This document shows, piece by piece, positions 1 to 8,044 of a stretch of 64,000 bases of DNA; position 1 is the stretch's first letter, and each line of letters begins with the position of its first letter. The notes under the pieces are model-generated. The model saw nothing but the letters and a program-made list of their open reading frames with translations. It made no database searches and was not told the DNA's origin. The position numbers were made by a program, and so were the translations under genes. The stretch comes from CAZENU01 sp965117035 (GTDB lineage: Bacteria > Chloroflexota > Dehalococcoidia > Lucifugimonadales > CAZENU01), in contig OZ220748.1 in the NCBI GenBank assembly GCA_965117035.1, positions 2,914,001 through 2,978,000 on the forward strand, written 5' to 3'.

Positions 1-351
1 GAAGCCGCCTACGCGCTCGGTGCGACCAGGCTCGAGGTGTCGACCAGGGTCGTCGTTCCCGCGGCGCTGTCCGGCATCGTCGCCGCCTTCATCCTCGGCG
101 TCTCGCGGGCCATCGGAGAGACGATGCTGGTGACCGTCGCCGCGGGCGCCACGCCGAACATGACGATCGACCCCCGCGAGAGCATACAGACGATGACGGC
201 CTACATCGTGCAGCTAAGCCTGGGCGAGACGCCCCACGGCACCCTGGAGTACAACACGATCTTCGCCGTGGGCTTCCTGCTCTTCCTGATGACACTCTCG
301 ATGAACCTGCTCGGCCGCTGGGTGGTCAGCAGGTGGGCGATGCGCTACTGA
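1..351 (+). CDS. pstC: Phosphate ABC transporter permease PstC (3' part)
   Basis: This is the C-terminal 116 residues of an inner-membrane permease subunit of the high-affinity phosphate importer PstSCAB; the start lies before the window. The first residues, EAAYALGATR, are the conserved cytoplasmic EAA loop that docks on the ATPase. They are followed by PAALSGIVAAFILG and SRAIGETM, typical of the PstC/PstA fold, and by a last hydrophobic helix near residues 85-105. The stop codon TGA overlaps the next start (TGATG), so translation is probably coupled to pstA. PstC rather than PstA is inferred from its position before a second, complete permease. Confidence 0.93.
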   Translation, partial: EAAYALGATRLEVSTRVVVPAALSGIVAAFILGVSRAIGETMLVTVAAGATPNMTIDPRESIQTMTAYIVQLSLGETPHGTLEYNTIFAVGFLLFLMTLSMNLLGRWVVSRWAMRY

Positions 352-1235
352 TGGACAATCTCTCGACGGGACCATTTCGAAGGCGCCTCCCGCTCCGCGA
401 GGCCGCGGCCACGGTCGCCCACGTCATCTTCATTCTCGCCGTTCTCGTCGGGATCGTCGGGCTGGTCATACTGCTCGCGCAGGTCCTCATAGACGGTCTT
501 CCCTGGGTGAGCAAGAACCTGCTCTTCAACTACCCCTCGCGCCACACGGAGGAGGCCGGGCTGAGGGCCGCGATCTTCGGCACCCTGTGGCTGATGGGGC
601 TGACGGCGGCGTTCACCGTACCGGTGGGAATCGGCGCCGCGATATACCTCGAGGAGTACGCCCCGAAGAACAAGCTGACCCTGCTGATCGAGGTCAACAT
701 CTCGAACCTGGCCGGCGTGCCGTCGATCGTGTACGGCCTGCTCGGCCTGGCCCTGTTCGTGCAGTGGCTCGCGCTCGGCAGAAGCGTCCTGGCCGGAGCG
801 CTCACTATGTCGCTGCTCATCCTGCCCATTGTCATCATCGCCTGCCGCGAGGCGATCCGCGCCGTGCCCGCAACCTACCGGGAGGCGGCGTACGCACTGG
901 GAGCGACGCAGTGGGACGTGGTCAGGGGAGTAGTCGTACCCGCGGCGTTTCCGGGGATGCTCACCGGCATCATCCTGGGAATGTCCCGCGCCGTCGGCGA
1001 GACGGCGCCCGTCATCGCCATCAGCGCCCTCGTCTACCTCACGTTCGTACCGGAGAGCCCGTTGGACCGTTTCACCGTGCTCCCGATCCAGATATACAAC
1101 TGGGTGAGCAGGCCGCAGGAGGACTTCCGCGGCCTCGCGGCCGGCGGCATCGTCGTCCTGCTCGTCATACTGCTGTCCATGAACGCGCTAGCCATCTTCC
1201 TGCGCAACAAGTACCAGATCAGGTCGGAGGAGTAA
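351..1235 (+). CDS. pstA: Phosphate ABC transporter permease PstA
   Basis: Second membrane subunit of the phosphate importer, 294 residues. I start at the ATG at 351, which overlaps the pstC stop; an in-frame start 18 bases earlier would lie inside pstC. Hydrophobic helices begin near residue 20. The EAA loop reads REAAYALGATQWDV near residue 180 and is followed by PAAFPGMLTGIILGMSRAVGETAPV, the same pattern as in PstC. Length and order (pstC-pstA-pstB-phoU) match the usual pst operon. It pairs with PstC to form the channel driven by PstB. Confidence 0.95.
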   Translation: MDNLSTGPFRRRLPLREAAATVAHVIFILAVLVGIVGLVILLAQVLIDGLPWVSKNLLFNYPSRHTEEAGLRAAIFGTLWLMGLTAAFTVPVGIGAAIYLEEYAPKNKLTLLIEVNISNLAGVPSIVYGLLGLALFVQWLALGRSVLAGALTMSLLILPIVIIACREAIRAVPATYREAAYALGATQWDVVRGVVVPAAFPGMLTGIILGMSRAVGETAPVIAISALVYLTFVPESPLDRFTVLPIQIYNWVSRPQEDFRGLAAGGIVVLLVILLSMNALAIFLRNKYQIRSEE

Positions 1236-1238
1236 GCC

Positions 1239-2006
1239 GTGGAGGGGCCGGTCCTTGCGGCGAGGAACCTCAATGTGTGGTACGGTCAGTTCCACGCGTT
1301 GAAGAACATAGACATCGACGTCCGTCCGAAGAGCGTCACCGCGCTGATCGGGCCGTCCGGGTGCGGCAAGAGCACCCTGCTGCGGTGCATGAACAGGATG
1401 AACGACCTCGTCCCCGGCGCCAGGATCGACGGCCGGGTCCTGTTCAACCAGGTCGACATCAACGGCCCCGACGTCGACGCCACGGCGATGCGGTCGCGGA
1501 TAGGCATGGTCTTCCAGAAACCAAACCCGTTCCCCAAGTCCATATACGACAACGTCGCCTTCGGACTGCGAATTAACGGCTTCTCCGGCGATGCGGACGA
1601 GGCCGTGGAGCGTTCGCTGCGCCGCGCCGCGCTCTGGGACGAGGTGAAGGACCGCCTCAAGAAGAGCGCGTTCGCCCTCTCCGGCGGACAGCAGCAGAGG
1701 CTCTGCATCGCCAGGGCGCTCGCCGTCGAGCCCGAAGTGATACTCATGGACGAGCCCGCCTCCGCCCTCGACCCGATGGCGACCCTGGCCATCGAGCAGC
1801 TAATCAGGGACTTGGCCCGAGACGTGACAATAGTGATCGTGACCCACAACATGCAGCAGGCCGCGAGGGTCTCGGACGAGACGGCGTTCCTGATGGTCGC
1901 CGAGGACCGCACCGGCTACATCGTCGAACACGGCCCGACGGAAGAGATATTCACCGATCCCCGGGACGAGCGCACCGAGGCCTACGTCACCGGCCGCTTC
2001 AGCTAG
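1239..2006 (+). CDS. pstB: Phosphate ABC transporter ATPase PstB
   Basis: ATPase that powers phosphate import, 255 residues, of usual length. It begins with GTG three bases after the pstA stop. Walker A is GPSGCGKST at residues 38-46, the signature is LSGGQQQR, and Walker B is VILMDEP followed by ASALDP. The Q-loop region reads GMVFQKPNPFP, which is characteristic of PstB. The stop lies within the ribosome site AGGAGG of phoU, so the operon continues. Confidence 0.97.
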   Translation: MEGPVLAARNLNVWYGQFHALKNIDIDVRPKSVTALIGPSGCGKSTLLRCMNRMNDLVPGARIDGRVLFNQVDINGPDVDATAMRSRIGMVFQKPNPFPKSIYDNVAFGLRINGFSGDADEAVERSLRRAALWDEVKDRLKKSAFALSGGQQQRLCIARALAVEPEVILMDEPASALDPMATLAIEQLIRDLARDVTIVIVTHNMQQAARVSDETAFLMVAEDRTGYIVEHGPTEEIFTDPRDERTEAYVTGRFS

Positions 2007-2016
2007 GAGGCTCGAC

Positions 2017-2694
2017 ATGGTAAGGCAGGACTTCGACCGCGATCTGCGCCTGTTGGAAGACGAGCTGCTCATGCTGGGCAACCTGGTGGAGAAGGCCCTG
2101 GACCGCTCCATCGAGGGCCTCCGCGTACGCGACCTCGATCTGTGTCAGGAGGTCGTCGAGCAGGACGACATCATCGACCAGAAGCGGTACGACGTGGAGG
2201 AGCGGACCATCAACCTCATAGCCACCCAGCAGCCCACGGCCGGCGACCTCAGGACCCTGGTCGCCTTCCTGCACATCGCGGGCGAGCTGGAGCGCATGGG
2301 CGACTACTGCGAGGGCATCGCCAAGATCAGCATCGCCATGGGCGACGAGCCTCCCCTGAAGCGGCTAATCGACATCCCACGCATGGCCGAGAAGGCCGCC
2401 GGGATGCTGCGCAGGAGCCTGGACGCCCTCGTCAATCGCGACGTCGTCACCGCGCAGCGCCTCGGCTCCGACGACGACGAGATAGACGCGCTCTACGACC
2501 AGGTCTACCGCGAGCTGCTCACCTTCATGCTCGAGGACCCCAAGACGATCCGGCGCGCCACCTACCTGATCTGGGTCGCCCACGACCTGGAACGCGTCGC
2601 CGACCGCGCGACCAACATCGGCGAACGCGTCATCTACCTCGTCACCGGCGCGCTGACGGAGGTGAATGTCCCGCGGAGCCTGACCCGTTCCTAG
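2017..2694 (+). CDS. phoU: Phosphate signalling protein PhoU
   Basis: Two-repeat helical PhoU protein, 225 residues. It links the PstSCAB transporter to the PhoR kinase and restrains phosphate uptake when phosphate is plentiful. The two three-helix repeats each carry the acidic metal-binding pattern: E.ERMGDYCEGIA near residues 90-102 and DLERVADRATNIGE near residues 190-203. The ATG at 2017 has AGGAGG six bases upstream. No pho regulator gene is visible here; any histidine kinase partner would be elsewhere. Confidence 0.95.
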   Translation: MVRQDFDRDLRLLEDELLMLGNLVEKALDRSIEGLRVRDLDLCQEVVEQDDIIDQKRYDVEERTINLIATQQPTAGDLRTLVAFLHIAGELERMGDYCEGIAKISIAMGDEPPLKRLIDIPRMAEKAAGMLRRSLDALVNRDVVTAQRLGSDDDEIDALYDQVYRELLTFMLEDPKTIRRATYLIWVAHDLERVADRATNIGERVIYLVTGALTEVNVPRSLTRS

Positions 2695-2728
2695 GACCGA
2701 GGCCCTCCGAGCCCCGTTCGCGGAGACG

Positions 2729-3391
2729 TTGGGGACGTTCGTCCTCGTTCTCGCGTCCGCCGGATCGGTCATGGCGGACGAGCTGTCCGGCGGCCGCGTC
2801 GGCCCCCTTGGCATCGCCGCCGCGCCGGGACTGGCCGTCATGGCGATGGTCTACTCCATAGGCCCGATCTCCGGCGCCCACCTCAATCCTGCCGTGACCC
2901 TGGGCTTGGTGGCCGCGCGCAGGACCCGCTGGCCCGTCGCGGCCGGCTACGTCGCGGCGCAGCTCATCGGCGCGCTCTCCGCTGCCGCCGCACTGCGCGT
3001 GACGCTCGGCGACGTGGCCGAGGTAGGCGCCCACGTCCCCGCCGCCGGCGCGCTCGAGTCCATCGCGATGGAGATCATGATCACCTTCGTCCTGGTGTTC
3101 GTCATCATGGGAGTCGTCTCCAATGCAGAGGCGGTGGGCAACGCGTCCGGACTCGCCATCGGAGGGACGGTGGCCCTGGGCGTCCTGCTCGGTGGCCCGG
3201 TCTCGGGCGGCTCCATGAACCCCGCGCGGGCCATAGGGCCGGCGATCATGGCGAGGATGTGGCGGCGCCACTGGGTCTACTGGGCCGGGCCTGTCGCGGG
3301 AGCGGTACTCGCGTCTCTGGTCTGCGCCAGGCTGAACGCGGGCCGCGGACCGGAATCCCCCGTGTCGGACCCCGGGAGGAGCGGGCCATGA
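2729..3391 (+). CDS. MIP-family aquaporin / possible arsenite channel
   Basis: Membrane channel of the major intrinsic protein family, 220 residues with six hydrophobic segments. Both pore motifs are present: GAHLNPAVTLG near residue 50 and GGSMNPARAIGPA near residue 160. The only in-frame start I find is TTG at 2729; the reading frame is open back to 2684 (FAETLG precedes), so the true N-terminus is uncertain. The 3' end overlaps the arsC start by ATGA. In some rhizobia an aquaporin (AqpS) beside arsC lets arsenite leave the cell, and the same role is inferred here. A plain water or small-solute channel is the alternative. Confidence 0.88.
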   Translation: MGTFVLVLASAGSVMADELSGGRVGPLGIAAAPGLAVMAMVYSIGPISGAHLNPAVTLGLVAARRTRWPVAAGYVAAQLIGALSAAAALRVTLGDVAEVGAHVPAAGALESIAMEIMITFVLVFVIMGVVSNAEAVGNASGLAIGGTVALGVLLGGPVSGGSMNPARAIGPAIMARMWRRHWVYWAGPVAGAVLASLVCARLNAGRGPESPVSDPGRSGP

Positions 3392-3807
3392 CCGATGTGC
3401 TCTTCGTCTGCGTGCGCAACTCCGGCCGAAGCCAGATGGCCGAGGCCCTGTTCAACCGGATTGCCGAGGAGCGCGGCGTCGACGTCCGCGCCCGCTCGGC
3501 TGGCGCCCATCCGGCGGAACGCCTCAATCCCGCCGTTCGTGAAGTCCTGACCGAGGTCGGAATCGATACGTCCGCACTCGAGCCGAAGCTGCTCACGGAG
3601 GAGATGGCAGAACGAGCGCCTTACGTGGTCACGATGGGCTGCGCGGTCGACTCCAACGCCTGCCCCGCCATCCGACGCAAAGACATCGAGGATTGGGGCA
3701 TGCCGGATCCCGAGGGAATGTCCACGGACGACGTCAGGGCCGTCCGCGATGCGATACGGAGCCGCGTGGTCGAGATGGTCGTTTCGCTGGCCCGGTCAGG
3801 CCGCTAG
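3388..3807 (+). CDS. arsC: Arsenate reductase, thioredoxin-coupled (LMW-phosphatase fold)
   Basis: Cytoplasmic enzyme that reduces arsenate to arsenite, 139 residues. The N-terminal P-loop is C8-VRNSG-R14, followed by S15. Two further cysteines, C85 and C92, sit seven residues apart in MGCAVDSNACP, which matches the Cys10/Cys82/Cys89 relay of the Staphylococcus pI258-type ArsC. The acidic D-loop is MPDPEG. The start ATG has GGGAGGA seven bases upstream and overlaps the aquaporin stop. Arsenate enters through phosphate transporters, so sitting behind pst and an aquaporin makes physiological sense. Confidence 0.93.
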   Translation: MTDVLFVCVRNSGRSQMAEALFNRIAEERGVDVRARSAGAHPAERLNPAVREVLTEVGIDTSALEPKLLTEEMAERAPYVVTMGCAVDSNACPAIRRKDIEDWGMPDPEGMSTDDVRAVRDAIRSRVVEMVVSLARSGR

Positions 3808-4478
3808 GCCGCGGCGTGGTCTCCCCGGCCCCTCGCCACGGCCCCGTTGGCGGTAGTCGCCGCGGGCGCCGGGTCATCGTCCGCGCCCCCGATCAGGATG
3901 TGCGGGTCTTCCCTGACGGCCGACGGCTTCCACGACAGCTCGACGCGCAGGCTGCCTCGGCCCTTCTGAGGCTTCGTCGCGGCGACTATCTCCAGCTTGA
4001 CGTCGCCCGCAACGGCCACGTCGATCGACTCGGCGCCTGAGGAGAGTCTCACCAGACCTGCCCGGATGTACCTCGCGATGCGCTCGAGGTACTCGGCCGT
4101 CCGATCCGGGTCGCTGCGGGTAGAGAACTCGAAGCTCTGGTCGGTGCCCGGCATTGCGAACTCTCCTGCCTGCGTGTCGTCGGATTCGGCCCGTACCTCG
4201 GCGGCCAGCCCGCGGCCCGACCGCTTCAGCCACTCCGGCAGGCTGTAGCCGAAATAGCTCTTCCAGGCCAGCGCGATCGTCAGCGTCCCATCGCGTTCGC
4301 CCTGGCTCCCGTCCAGCTCCATCCGCACGTCCGGTCCCGGCTTCAGGAGATGGCTCTCGCCCGCGGCCGCGAGGTCGACCTCACCGCTGGCCAGGCCCAG
4401 CGCGATCGCGCTCAACCGCTCCGCCGCGTCGGCAGCGGGAAGATCGAGCTCCGCCTTCAGCCCCGTGGAGTCCGTCAT
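3804..4478 (-). CDS. Double amphi-Trp domain protein
   Basis: Protein of 224 residues with two copies of a small domain of the amphi-Trp type, function unknown. Copy 1 (about residues 8-75) contains ERLSAIALGLASGEVDL and ends in LTIALAWK. Copy 2 (about residues 120-185) contains LERIARYIRAGLVRL and ends in LRVELSWKP. The repeated helix, beta hairpin and final Trp are what I used. The ATG overlaps a TGA that closes the natural frame of the upstream PHP gene, so the two were a coupled pair. As sequenced, the PHP frame reads straight through into this one. The C-terminal tail is Ala/Gly rich. Confidence 0.7.
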   Translation of the reverse strand: MTDSTGLKAELDLPAADAAERLSAIALGLASGEVDLAAAGESHLLKPGPDVRMELDGSQGERDGTLTIALAWKSYFGYSLPEWLKRSGRGLAAEVRAESDDTQAGEFAMPGTDQSFEFSTRSDPDRTAEYLERIARYIRAGLVRLSSGAESIDVAVAGDVKLEIVAATKPQKGRGSLRVELSWKPSAVREDPHILIGGADDDPAPAATTANGAVARGRGDHAAA

Positions 4479-5306
4479 GCGATGGCCGGCAGGGGCAGGG
4501 CGGGCTGAAGGTCGTCCGCGATCATGGGCTCGGCGATTCCCCGCGCCCGGCGCCTCTCGTGGGCGAGCTCTGGCCAGCGCCTTGTGGCGCTTGCACATCC
4601 GGACGGTCCGCTCGATGCCCGGCAGGGTCGCGACCTCCGTCTGCCCGCTCGCCAGCGCCTCGTTCAGGCCTTCCCTGGTCAGAACCTCCAGCGGCACGAT
4701 CGTACGCTGCTGGCCTATCTGCGGCCACGCGTGGGCGTCGCTGCTGCCCACGAGCGGCAGGCCGAGGCGCCCGGCGCGCCGGACGACCGACTTCACGTCC
4801 CGCCCCGACGCCACGTCGGACCCGTTGACCTCCAGCGCGTGGAGCTTGCCCAGGACGCGATTGCCGACCGACAGAAGCCTCTTGTCGGGTCGGCCGGGAT
4901 GGGCCCCGATCACCGTGAGTCCGAGCCGCCTGGCGGTCTTGACCAGGGCCTTGGCGGCCGGGAAGTAACCCTGGCTCGGGTTCGGGCGGAAGCTCTGGTC
5001 CAGCGCGGCGAGCTGTCGATACGGCCCGATGACGATGACGTGTCCGCCCTCCGCGACATCGATCTCGGCCCCGGTCAGCACCGTCATGCCGGGCGAGACG
5101 TAGAGATGGCCGTCCTTGTACGGGAAACGCGCTGTCAGGCGGCCGGCCATCTCCCAGTAGTCCGGCGAGTCGAAGTGCTCGGTCGTCGCGAAGCCGCTCA
5201 GCCCGATCCGCTCCGCGCCCCGGACCATCCGGTCGAAGTAGTCCATGCGGAAGGGGAGCGACTTGGCCGCCTTCGCGTGCGTGTGCAGGTCTACGGCAAT
5301 CGACAT
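4475..5306 (-). pseudogene. PHP-domain metal-dependent hydrolase with a 1-base frameshift near its end
   Basis: Member of the polymerase/histidinol-phosphatase (PHP) family of metal phosphoesterases. Metal-binding motifs appear in order: DLHTHA near residue 6, TTEHFD, GAEIDV, IGAHPGRPD and GSSDAHAW. I start at the ATG at 5306 (purine-rich GGGAG upstream) rather than the ATG at 5348. Around 4570 the reading frame slips. The alternate frame continues with a plausible tail (ELAHERRR...LPAIA) and stops at 4475-4477, overlapping the next ATG. The span is 832 bases, one more than a whole number of codons. As written, the frame fuses to the amphi-Trp protein. A sequencing indel or a true fusion mutation are both possible. 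The substrate is unknown. Confidence 0.75.
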
Positions 5307-5585
5307 TCCCAGCTCCCACTCCACGAGTCGACGGCCGGCTCTTGCCATCCACCCGCAGGCCGGCCGATAGTCTCAGTATAGATAGTGTATGGGCATTCGG
5401 CTAGGTGTTTGGTTAGCTCTTTATTCAGACGATGCCAATTTCCCGGGTCAGGCATCGCGTCGCGCCCCAGCCGGAGTTTGGCGCGCGCCGCCCGGCCCGC
5501 TACAATCTCGCTCCATGAGCTCCACGGCTTCGAATCACGTCCCCCGCAGGCGACCGCGCCGCCCCTTCGTGGCGGGTCGAGCGCC

Positions 5586-6590
5586 ATGAAGCGGCTTGTC
5601 ATCGCAGGCCCCCGCCGCGCCGAATTCCAGGACGCCCCCGTGCCCGCGTGTCCCGGCGACGGCCTGCTCGTCCGCGCCGCCGTCACGGCGCTCAGCACCG
5701 GCACCGAGATGCGCGCCTGGCGCGGCACGCCCGTGGACCCGGACGGAAGGCTGCTGTACCCCCACGGCGTCCCGCTCCGGTTCCCCTACGAGAACGGCTA
5801 CTCGATGGTCGGCCGCGTGGAAGCCGTCGGACCCGACGTCGACGGATTCTCGCTCGGAGACCGCGTATTCGTCGGAGAGTCGCACAAGCAGTACGCGGCG
5901 GTCCCGGCCGACCTCGCCTTCAGGCTTCCCGACGGCCTGCCGGACGAAGACGCAGCCTTCCTCAACGTCCTGAACGTCGGGCAGCTCGCGCTACGCAAGG
6001 GCCGCCCAGGGCCCGGCGAGAACGTCGCCATCGTCGGGCTTGGCGTCATAGGCCTGTCCGCCCTGGCCTTCTGCCGCGCGTTCGGGTTCCGCACCCTCGC
6101 CGTCGACACCGACGAGCGCCGGCTCGCAATCGCGTCCGACATGGGCGCGGCCGTGACCGCGTCGCCCCGGGCCGCCGACCTTCCCGATATCGTCGCCAGG
6201 TGGTCCGACGGCCGTGGCGCCGACGTCGCCATCGAGGCCGCCACGGCATGGCCCGCCATCAGGACCGCCATGGACATCGTCCGCCCCAGGGGGACGGTCG
6301 TCGTCGTCGCCACCCACACCGACACGCCGGACTTCAGCCCGGTCAGCTACCCGTACAACGTCAAGGACGTCGCGCTGCTGACCTCCTACGGATACGACCC
6401 GCGCGACGACCGCTGGGACAAGAAGGCCTGCATGGTGCTGTCCGCCGACCTCATGGCCAGCGGCGAGATGGACATATCCCCGATGATCACCGACCGGATC
6501 GACTGGTCGGACATCCCCGAGACCTACCGGCGTCTCGACCGGCCCGGCGACAGGCCCGCCGGCGTCGTCGCCCGCTGGCCCGCGGGCTAG
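5586..6590 (+). CDS. MDR-family zinc-independent alcohol dehydrogenase-like oxidoreductase
   Basis: Medium-chain dehydrogenase/reductase, 334 residues, with an N-terminal GroES-like domain and a Rossmann domain. The nucleotide motif is GLGVIGLSALAF near residues 148-160, followed by an acidic VDTDERR that suggests NAD(H). The usual catalytic and structural zinc cysteines are absent, as in the zinc-free MDR branch near bacteriochlorophyllide and sugar-acid dehydrogenases (motifs ALSTGTE and GYSMVGRVEAVG). The substrate cannot be told from sequence. It starts at ATG 5586 with no strong ribosome site. It is transcribed away from the PHP gene across a 280-base spacer. Confidence 0.85.
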   Translation: MKRLVIAGPRRAEFQDAPVPACPGDGLLVRAAVTALSTGTEMRAWRGTPVDPDGRLLYPHGVPLRFPYENGYSMVGRVEAVGPDVDGFSLGDRVFVGESHKQYAAVPADLAFRLPDGLPDEDAAFLNVLNVGQLALRKGRPGPGENVAIVGLGVIGLSALAFCRAFGFRTLAVDTDERRLAIASDMGAAVTASPRAADLPDIVARWSDGRGADVAIEAATAWPAIRTAMDIVRPRGTVVVVATHTDTPDFSPVSYPYNVKDVALLTSYGYDPRDDRWDKKACMVLSADLMASGEMDISPMITDRIDWSDIPETYRRLDRPGDRPAGVVARWPAG

Positions 6591-7066
6591 CGCCCCGCGT
6601 TCGCGCGCAACGCCGCGTCGATCAGCTCGGCCTTCCCGGAGCGTCCCATGGCGCGATAGGCGTCGCGCTCGTACTCCAGCGGCAGCACGCGGACCGGGAA
6701 CCCGCCGGCTTCGACGGTGATGGCGAGGCGCGCCAAATCCGGCGGCGGCCCCCATGGACCACCCGGAATGCGCTTCTGGATGTCGCCGATGATCTCGACC
6801 TGCACGCCGTCGATCTCGGCGGCTCCCAGGTACGACCGGACCAGCGCGTCCTCCTTCAGCTCGACCGGCCGGACGACGTACTCAGACAGCAGCCGCTCCA
6901 GCTCCAACGCGCCCGCGCGGTCGGCCTGGACGTCGATGTCGTGCACGTCAGTCTCGACGCCCTGCAGCGTGAGACCCAGGCTGCCGGTCAACACCCAGGT
7001 CGCCTCGGCGCCCGCGAGCAGCTCGCGGAGCCGCCGCAGGACGTGCACATGCGTCGCGGGAATCAT
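6587..7066 (-). CDS. Nucleotidyltransferase-like protein
   Basis: Small protein of 159 residues with the beginning of a nucleotidyltransferase fold: TGSLGL near residue 25, then DVHDIDVQ, which resembles the GS...DxD metal site of polymerase-beta-type and AbiEii/MNT-type enzymes. A DGVQVEII segment could provide the third carboxylate. ATG at 7066 has GGAGCG upstream. Its stop overlaps the convergent dehydrogenase by four bases. There is no adjacent HEPN or antitoxin gene, so a toxin-antitoxin role is not supported. Target unknown. Confidence 0.6.
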   Translation of the reverse strand: MIPATHVHVLRRLRELLAGAEATWVLTGSLGLTLQGVETDVHDIDVQADRAGALELERLLSEYVVRPVELKEDALVRSYLGAAEIDGVQVEIIGDIQKRIPGGPWGPPPDLARLAITVEAGGFPVRVLPLEYERDAYRAMGRSGKAELIDAALRANAGR

Positions 7067-7131
7067 CGACTGGCGCTCCGACCGGGCCCCGCTGCTAGGC
7101 GCCGGGCCGCAAGTGGGCGGCGCGCATCCCG

Positions 7132-7800
7132 CTACGCCTCGCCGGCGGCGCCCACGTGCTCCAGCATCTCTCGCGGGCCGTCGCTGAGCAGCGCCTCCGC
7201 CTCGGCGCGGCTGAGGCCGGCGCCCATGGCCACCCTGAGGGCCATCTCCTCGGTGAGCAGGTCGCCGGGCTCGTGGGCGTCGGAGTCCAGCACCATCCTG
7301 GCTCCCGCCTCGCGGGCCACGCGCACGACGTGCCCGTTCGCGAAGGCGTGCCCCTTCCGGCCGGAGACCTCCAGGAAGACGCCGTTCGCCGCCGCGATCG
7401 ACGCGACCTCCGGCGTCAGCAGCCCGGGGTGCGCCAGGATGTCCACGTCGCCCGACTGCACCGCCGCGAGGTTTGTGCCCGGCTCCACCGGCTCGACTAT
7501 CGTCTCTCCGTGCACGTTGACGACCCTGGCGCCCATCTTCTTCGCCTCGGTCGCCAGCATGTCGATATCTTCCTTCGGCGCGTGCGTGATCTCCACGCCC
7601 GGCAGCACCAGGATGTCCCACCGCGCCGTCGCGGCCTTGCAGTCCACCGCTAGCGTCCGCACGACGTACTCCAGGTTGCCCGGGCCCACGTGGTCGGTGA
7701 TCGCCATGCCCCGGTACCCGATCGCCTGCGCCCTGCGTATCAGCTCTATCGGCGACAGGACCCCGTCGCTCAGGAACGTGTGGGTGTGAAAGTCGTACAA
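7132..7800 (-). CDS. PHP-domain histidinol-phosphatase-like hydrolase
   Basis: Cytoplasmic metal-dependent phosphoesterase, 222 residues. PHP motifs are in order: DFHTHTFLSDG at the N-terminus, ITDHVG, GVEITHA, LAHPGL and LDSDAHEPGD. The best start is TTG at 7800, six bases after GGAGGA; no ATG precedes the first motif in this frame. Short single-domain PHP proteins of this kind occur outside histidine operons, and no his gene is nearby, so the substrate is unknown. It lies 65 bases upstream of the nucleotidyltransferase gene on the same strand. Confidence 0.8.
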   Translation of the reverse strand: MYDFHTHTFLSDGVLSPIELIRRAQAIGYRGMAITDHVGPGNLEYVVRTLAVDCKAATARWDILVLPGVEITHAPKEDIDMLATEAKKMGARVVNVHGETIVEPVEPGTNLAAVQSGDVDILAHPGLLTPEVASIAAANGVFLEVSGRKGHAFANGHVVRVAREAGARMVLDSDAHEPGDLLTEEMALRVAMGAGLSRAEAEALLSDGPREMLEHVGAAGEA

Positions 7801-7966
7801 GATCAGTCCTCCGTCGTCACTCTCACCGCCGCCTCCGCCTCGCGCGGTGAAGATACGAGCTACTGAGAATATACCCCACGAGACGCCCCATCCGCGAATC
7901 CGCATGCCAAGAAGCCCCCATCCATCTCGGACGAGCGGCGTCCGCGCGACAGCCTCCCGACTTCCC

Positions 7967-7999
7967 AACTATCCACTACCAACTATCCACTATCCACGA
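7967..7999. repeat. Short direct repeat upstream of the FAD oxidoreductase
   Basis: The unit AACTATCCACTA occurs twice with a two-base gap, followed by a partial third TCCA. It lies in the 240-base divergent spacer between the PHP gene and the oxidoreductase at 8045. No promoter box stands out next to it. Confidence 0.6.
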
Positions 8000-8044
8000 T
8001 AACCCTTGTACCGACGCCCATCGAGGCCATAGAATGGCTCGACC

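Noticed and set aside
6587..7066. Possible toxin-antitoxin nucleotidyltransferase
   Set aside because: No partner gene (HEPN or AbiEi-like) is adjacent, so only the fold is claimed.
5648..7789. A 713-codon open frame on the plus strand
   Set aside because: It runs across the dehydrogenase and the antisense of two minus-strand genes, is very Arg/Pro rich and has no domain; it is a high-GC shadow.
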